From: DATBJG01 sp963790545
GTDB lineage: Bacteria > Acidobacteriota > Vicinamibacteria > Vicinamibacterales > JAMQPK01
NCBI GenBank assembly: GCA_963790545.1
Contig: CAWBPA010000024.1
Coordinates: 248,001-312,000 of the forward strand
Length of the DNA: 64,000 nt
Reading direction: 5' to 3'
This document shows positions 60,968 to 64,000 of this stretch, in pieces. Position numbers and translations under genes: made by a program. Each line of letters begins with the position of its first letter. Position 1 is the first letter of the stretch. The notes beneath the pieces were generated by a model, which was not told the DNA's origin, did no database searches, and was given only the letters and a program-made list of their open reading frames with translations.

Positions 60968-62396
60968 CTATCGATTCCCTACTCGTTTTGAGGACAGTGC
61001 GCTCGCGCCAGATCCGCTTTTGAAAGCTGTCGCCCAGTCGCGCGTGCGATCCAAGAATGCGGATCCGTATCGGACGCTGGGCTCAATTTGTGTGTTCTCC
61101 CACCACTCGTTCCAGCTCGTCACGACAACCCAGTCGGCGGCAGTGCTGACCGCGGCGCCCCACTGCTCATCATAGACTCGGCCATTCGCCCGATCGACCA
61201 AGCGCCCTTCGCGTCCAACAAGCTTCGTATCGTCAAAGCCGGGACTGACGGAGGCAATCCAGATTCGCCGGGGTGACCGGGGCCGCAGGAGATGGAACGT
61301 GCGGACCCGAAGGCTTTCGACTCGATCGATCCGTGACACCTCATCAGGCGGGCGGAGGACGTTGGTGTACTGATACTCGCCCTCGAACGTCTCGAGCAAG
61401 GTGGACTGGAAGAACTCTCCAATCACGACGGGATTGCGACCGGTGGCGCGCAGGCGCGCGAGCACGAGGTCCCACTGCGCTTGAGGGAGGAGCGACACCG
61501 CGTACATGAGAATCACCGGCCGGCCATCGACCCGCAGGTACGCGGGATGGCTGCCGAACATGTCAACAATGTCCACGAGCCAGTCGAATACGACGTCTGG
61601 ATCGATCGGAATGCGGGGGTCGTTCCCCACGTTGGCCACGTATGTCTCGGTGTAAATGCAAGCCTTCAATCCTGCCCTCCGGGCCGCCTCGAGCACCAGT
61701 TGCATCCGCCGAACGTTGAAACCATTGCCGGCTTCTTTCCCCTGCCAGGACACCACGAACGCATCGATGCCGGACCGAACGGCCTGCCGCGCCTGCTCGT
61801 CGACATCTTCCCGACTATCACTCGAGTAGGCACGCAGGGGGGAATCCGCCATTTGCGGATCGCTCCAGGTATCGATCGTGTACCAGGGGTAGTAGTGTGC
61901 AAGCACGAGTCTTGGTACGGCGGTCGCGCCGACGGCTCCTCGCGTCAGCTGAACGGCAGGCGTCGAAAACCGACTACTCGGTACCGGTCGCCTCGAAACG
62001 GTCCACGAGGCGCGGCCGTTCGAAGTCGGCTAGCGAATACACCTCGAGCTGCGCGTCAGCCACAGAAGCAAGTGCGAGGTTCCAATTCACCAACCCGCGC
62101 GAGGAAACGTCGGCCAGAATCATGTCGAAGCTGGCTTCGGCGGACTGGCCGATGACGTTCCGTGAGAGGCGCAAGGTCGATCCTGTCTGGCTCGTTCGGA
62201 CTGCGGGCGCACCACGCAGAACAGTCGATAAGTAGCTCGCGACTGTCGCCCCCGTGACGGTGACGTCCGCTGAGGCCGCGGTTGTCGTCACGATGAGACG
62301 AACTCTGCTGAGATTTCGAACAGGGTCGGTCGGAGTGGCTGCAACCGGTTGAATGACTGCGCAAGCGGCAACCGGCACAGCCAGCCAACGGTTCAT
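60968..62396 (-). CDS. Secreted glycoside hydrolase family 99/WbsX-like protein, one frameshift near 61981
   Basis: About 475 residues. A signal peptide (WLAVPVAACAVIQPVAA) leads to an N-terminal beta-rich domain (~25-140: VRLIVTTTAASADVTVTGATV, GQSAEASFDMILADVSSRGLV). After a break at ~61981 the frame continues SSRFSTPAVQLTRGA. The catalytic-type domain follows: LAHYYPWYTIDTWSDP, GIDAFVVSWQGKEAGNGFN, ACIYTETY, GRPVILMYAVSLLP and VVTSWNEWWENTQIEPS. The HYYPWY and SWNEWxExTxIEP motifs are the marks of GH99-like/WbsX proteins acting on alpha-mannan or related glycans. It is exported, so it may trim environmental or own polysaccharide. Confidence 0.82.
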
Positions 62397-62486
62397 CCCG
62401 ATATTCTAGCGAAGCTGCGCCTAAACCGACGAGAAGAGGCTCCGCTTCGGCTAGCTCCGCCGCAAACGAGTAGAATGCGGCGGGGA

Positions 62487-63290
62487 ATGAGAAATGGACT
62501 TGGTTTCATGAACGTCAGTCGGTTCGCATTCGGCGTCGCTGGACTGCTTCTGCTGGGCAACGGCTCGGTCCAGGCTCAGGACCGCTCCGCGGCAGACTCT
62601 GCGGAATCCATTCGCACCGGGGCCGTTCTCTTCCGCGAGCGCTGCGCCGAATGTCATGGCTCTGACGGGAAAGGCGTTCCGGGGCACGATCTGACCCGGC
62701 TGTGGGCATCGGGTGCGGCTGACGACCGGGTGTTTCAGACGATTCGGTCTGGCGTACCCAATACGCTGATGCCGTCCAGCACGGCGCCGGATGATGAGCT
62801 TTCGTCTCTCGTTCGGTACCTGCGTAGCCTCAACACCGTGGCGTCAACGGAGATCGCTGCAGGGGACGTCGCCAACGGTGACCGGATCTTCTGGGCCATG
62901 TGCGGGAGTTGTCACGCCGTGAGTGGCCGCGGCGGCCGTCTGGGACCCGATCTGTCGCAGATTGCCCAATCGCAGTCGCGCGCACAGCTGACGCTGGCGA
63001 TTCGCTCTGCTAGCGACTCGACGGCCGCAGGATATCTTCCGGTGACCCTCGTCACCAGGGACGGGCGACGGATCCGCGGCGCGCTGAAGAGCGAGGACGC
63101 GTTTTCCATCAGGATCATGGATACAGAGGAGCGTCTTCAGGGATACATGAAGTCGACGTTAAAAGAGATCATGCGCGAGACAGGCTCCCTGATGCCCGAG
63201 TTCGGCTCCGATCGACTCAACGAGAGTGACCTGAACGATCTGCTGGCGTTTCTGAGCACTCTTCGCACGCAAACGTCCGGCCGCCCATGA
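62487..63290 (+). CDS. Exported diheme cytochrome c, partner of the second quinoprotein
   Basis: 267 residues. A signal peptide (SRFAFGVAGLLLLGNGSVQA) precedes heme sites CAECH (53-57) with TLMPSST and CGSCH (139-143) with GRGGRLGPDLS. The last part (GYLPVTLVTRDGRRIRGALKSEDAFSIRIMD, DLNDLLAFLSTLR in parts) follows the same design as the cytochrome at 54.3 kb, so the two are paralogues. ATG 62508 is an alternative start. Its stop overlaps the quinoprotein start (ATGA), giving a coupled pair. Confidence 0.88.
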   Translation: MRNGLGFMNVSRFAFGVAGLLLLGNGSVQAQDRSAADSAESIRTGAVLFRERCAECHGSDGKGVPGHDLTRLWASGAADDRVFQTIRSGVPNTLMPSSTAPDDELSSLVRYLRSLNTVASTEIAAGDVANGDRIFWAMCGSCHAVSGRGGRLGPDLSQIAQSQSRAQLTLAIRSASDSTAAGYLPVTLVTRDGRRIRGALKSEDAFSIRIMDTEERLQGYMKSTLKEIMRETGSLMPEFGSDRLNESDLNDLLAFLSTLRTQTSGRP

Positions 63291-64000
63291 AGGGACTCAT
63301 GCTGAACATATTCGCTCGAGGCTCTGCGGTCGCCGCCATCGCTGCGGCCGCGCTCGGCTCGGCTTTCACTGTTGCGCAAGAGCGGCCCCATCTCGGAGTG
63401 ACCTACGAGGACATTCTTCAGGGTTACAAAAATCCCTCGAGCTGGCCCACCTACTCGGGCGACTACACGGGGCAACGGCACAGTCCCCTCAAACAGATCG
63501 CGCCGGACAACGTCCACCGACTGGCCGCACAGTGGACGTTTCAGACGGGAATCATCCCACGCCGGGGATTTGAAGGGACGCCGCTCTTCTCCGACGGAGT
63601 TCTGTATGTGACCGGTCCGTTCAACGCGGCATGGGCACTTGATGCGCGCACGGGACGTCCGTTCTGGCGGTACCGCCGGGAATTGCCCACTGACCTGACG
63701 TACGGGGCCACCTCGCCAGTGAACCGCGGATTCGGCATCCTTGGTGACCGGCTGTTCATGGTGACGCCCGATGCGCACCTTATGGCGCTCGATGCCGGGA
63801 CGGGCACGGTTCTCTGGGATGTGGTTCTCGCCGACTATCGCGTTGGCTACGCCGCGACCGTGGCGCCTGTGGTCATCAAGGACAAGGTCATCATTGGGAA
63901 CTCGGGCGGCGACTGGCCGACTCGCGGGTTCATTGACGCGTACGATCCAGCGACCGGCGCGCGGATCTGGCGTTTCTACACCGTGCCGGGCCCCGACGAA
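63287..64000 (+). CDS. PQQ-dependent dehydrogenase, N-terminal part (runs off the window)
   Basis: 238 codons are open from ATG 63287 to the window edge. A signal peptide (GSAVAAIAAAALGSAFTVA) precedes a quinoprotein propeller: SSWPTYSGDYTGQRHSPLKQI, WTFQTGIIPRRGFEGTPLF, ALDARTGRPFWRYRR, ALDAGTGTVLWDVVLADYR and IIGNSGGDWPTRGFIDAYDP. The vicinal cysteine pair of the paralogue at 55.1 kb is replaced by TSPVNRG (142-148 region), which may change cofactor or electron handling. It is coupled to the preceding cytochrome c. The catalytic Asp region lies beyond the window. Confidence 0.88.
   Translation, partial: MKGLMLNIFARGSAVAAIAAAALGSAFTVAQERPHLGVTYEDILQGYKNPSSWPTYSGDYTGQRHSPLKQIAPDNVHRLAAQWTFQTGIIPRRGFEGTPLFSDGVLYVTGPFNAAWALDARTGRPFWRYRRELPTDLTYGATSPVNRGFGILGDRLFMVTPDAHLMALDAGTGTVLWDVVLADYRVGYAATVAPVVIKDKVIIGNSGGDWPTRGFIDAYDPATGARIWRFYTVPGPDE

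Overview
This window is GC-rich, densely packed bacterial chromosome. The gene mix (quinoprotein dehydrogenases paired with diheme cytochromes c, a DUF3500 protein, a tannase-type esterase, large glycosyltransferase sets and a secreted 'DLQGVW' family protein) suggests an Acidobacteriota genome, probably of the Vicinamibacteria type. That assignment is inferred from content only; there is no rRNA here. No phage, plasmid, insertion sequence or CRISPR was seen. The only RNA gene recognised is a tRNA-Pro(GGG).

Layout. 0-7.3 kb: the 3' end of a tannase-family esterase, a stress and envelope set (two DUF2382 proteins and a DUF937-OmpA protein), then a receiver protein overlapping a large PAS/GAF histidine kinase. 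7.2-17 kb: tRNA-Pro and housekeeping genes (MerR regulator, der, HU, M50 protease, priA, uracil-DNA glycosylase, coaBC, gmk, yicC). 17-30.4 kb: an exopolysaccharide locus (MsbA-like ABC protein, UDP-glucose dehydrogenase, UDP-glucuronate decarboxylase, a WcaJ-like initiating transferase, six glycosyltransferases) with a membrane-anchored serine protease inside it. Together Ugd and the decarboxylase would make UDP-xylose from UDP-glucose. 30.4-45.4 kb: pgsA, a TPR-SLH lipoprotein, hflX, tsaC, a cation/proton antiporter, a coupled run (MATE, glpX, acyl-CoA dehydrogenase) followed by a SAM hydrolase, a bactofilin, cysteine desulfurase with mnmA (tRNA 2-thiouridylation), a GNAT and a pseudouridine synthase. 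45.4-49.2 kb: small proteins, including a ferritin-like protein overlapping a 58-residue proline-rich protein, DUF3185 and Lmo0937-type membrane peptides, a NIPSNAP protein and a DUF3500 protein. 49.3-64 kb: an oxidative catabolic region (YtkA-like cytochrome, LysR regulator, bicupin, HpaB-type flavin monooxygenase, flavin reductase, two cytochrome c/PQQ-dehydrogenase pairs, cupin, YciI, LOG protein, GH99-like secreted protein). This is the best candidate for an undescribed pathway.

Two features recur. First, about two dozen single-base frame breaks interrupt otherwise well-conserved genes, including the normally essential der and the important priA; several lie at homopolymers. I read most as sequencing or assembly indels and annotate the genes as one locus each. 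Second, intergenic spaces hold several families of palindromes and short-word inverted repeats. Some supply start or stop codons to neighbouring genes, one is a 136-bp three-hairpin element, and one is a six-unit 36-bp tandem array.
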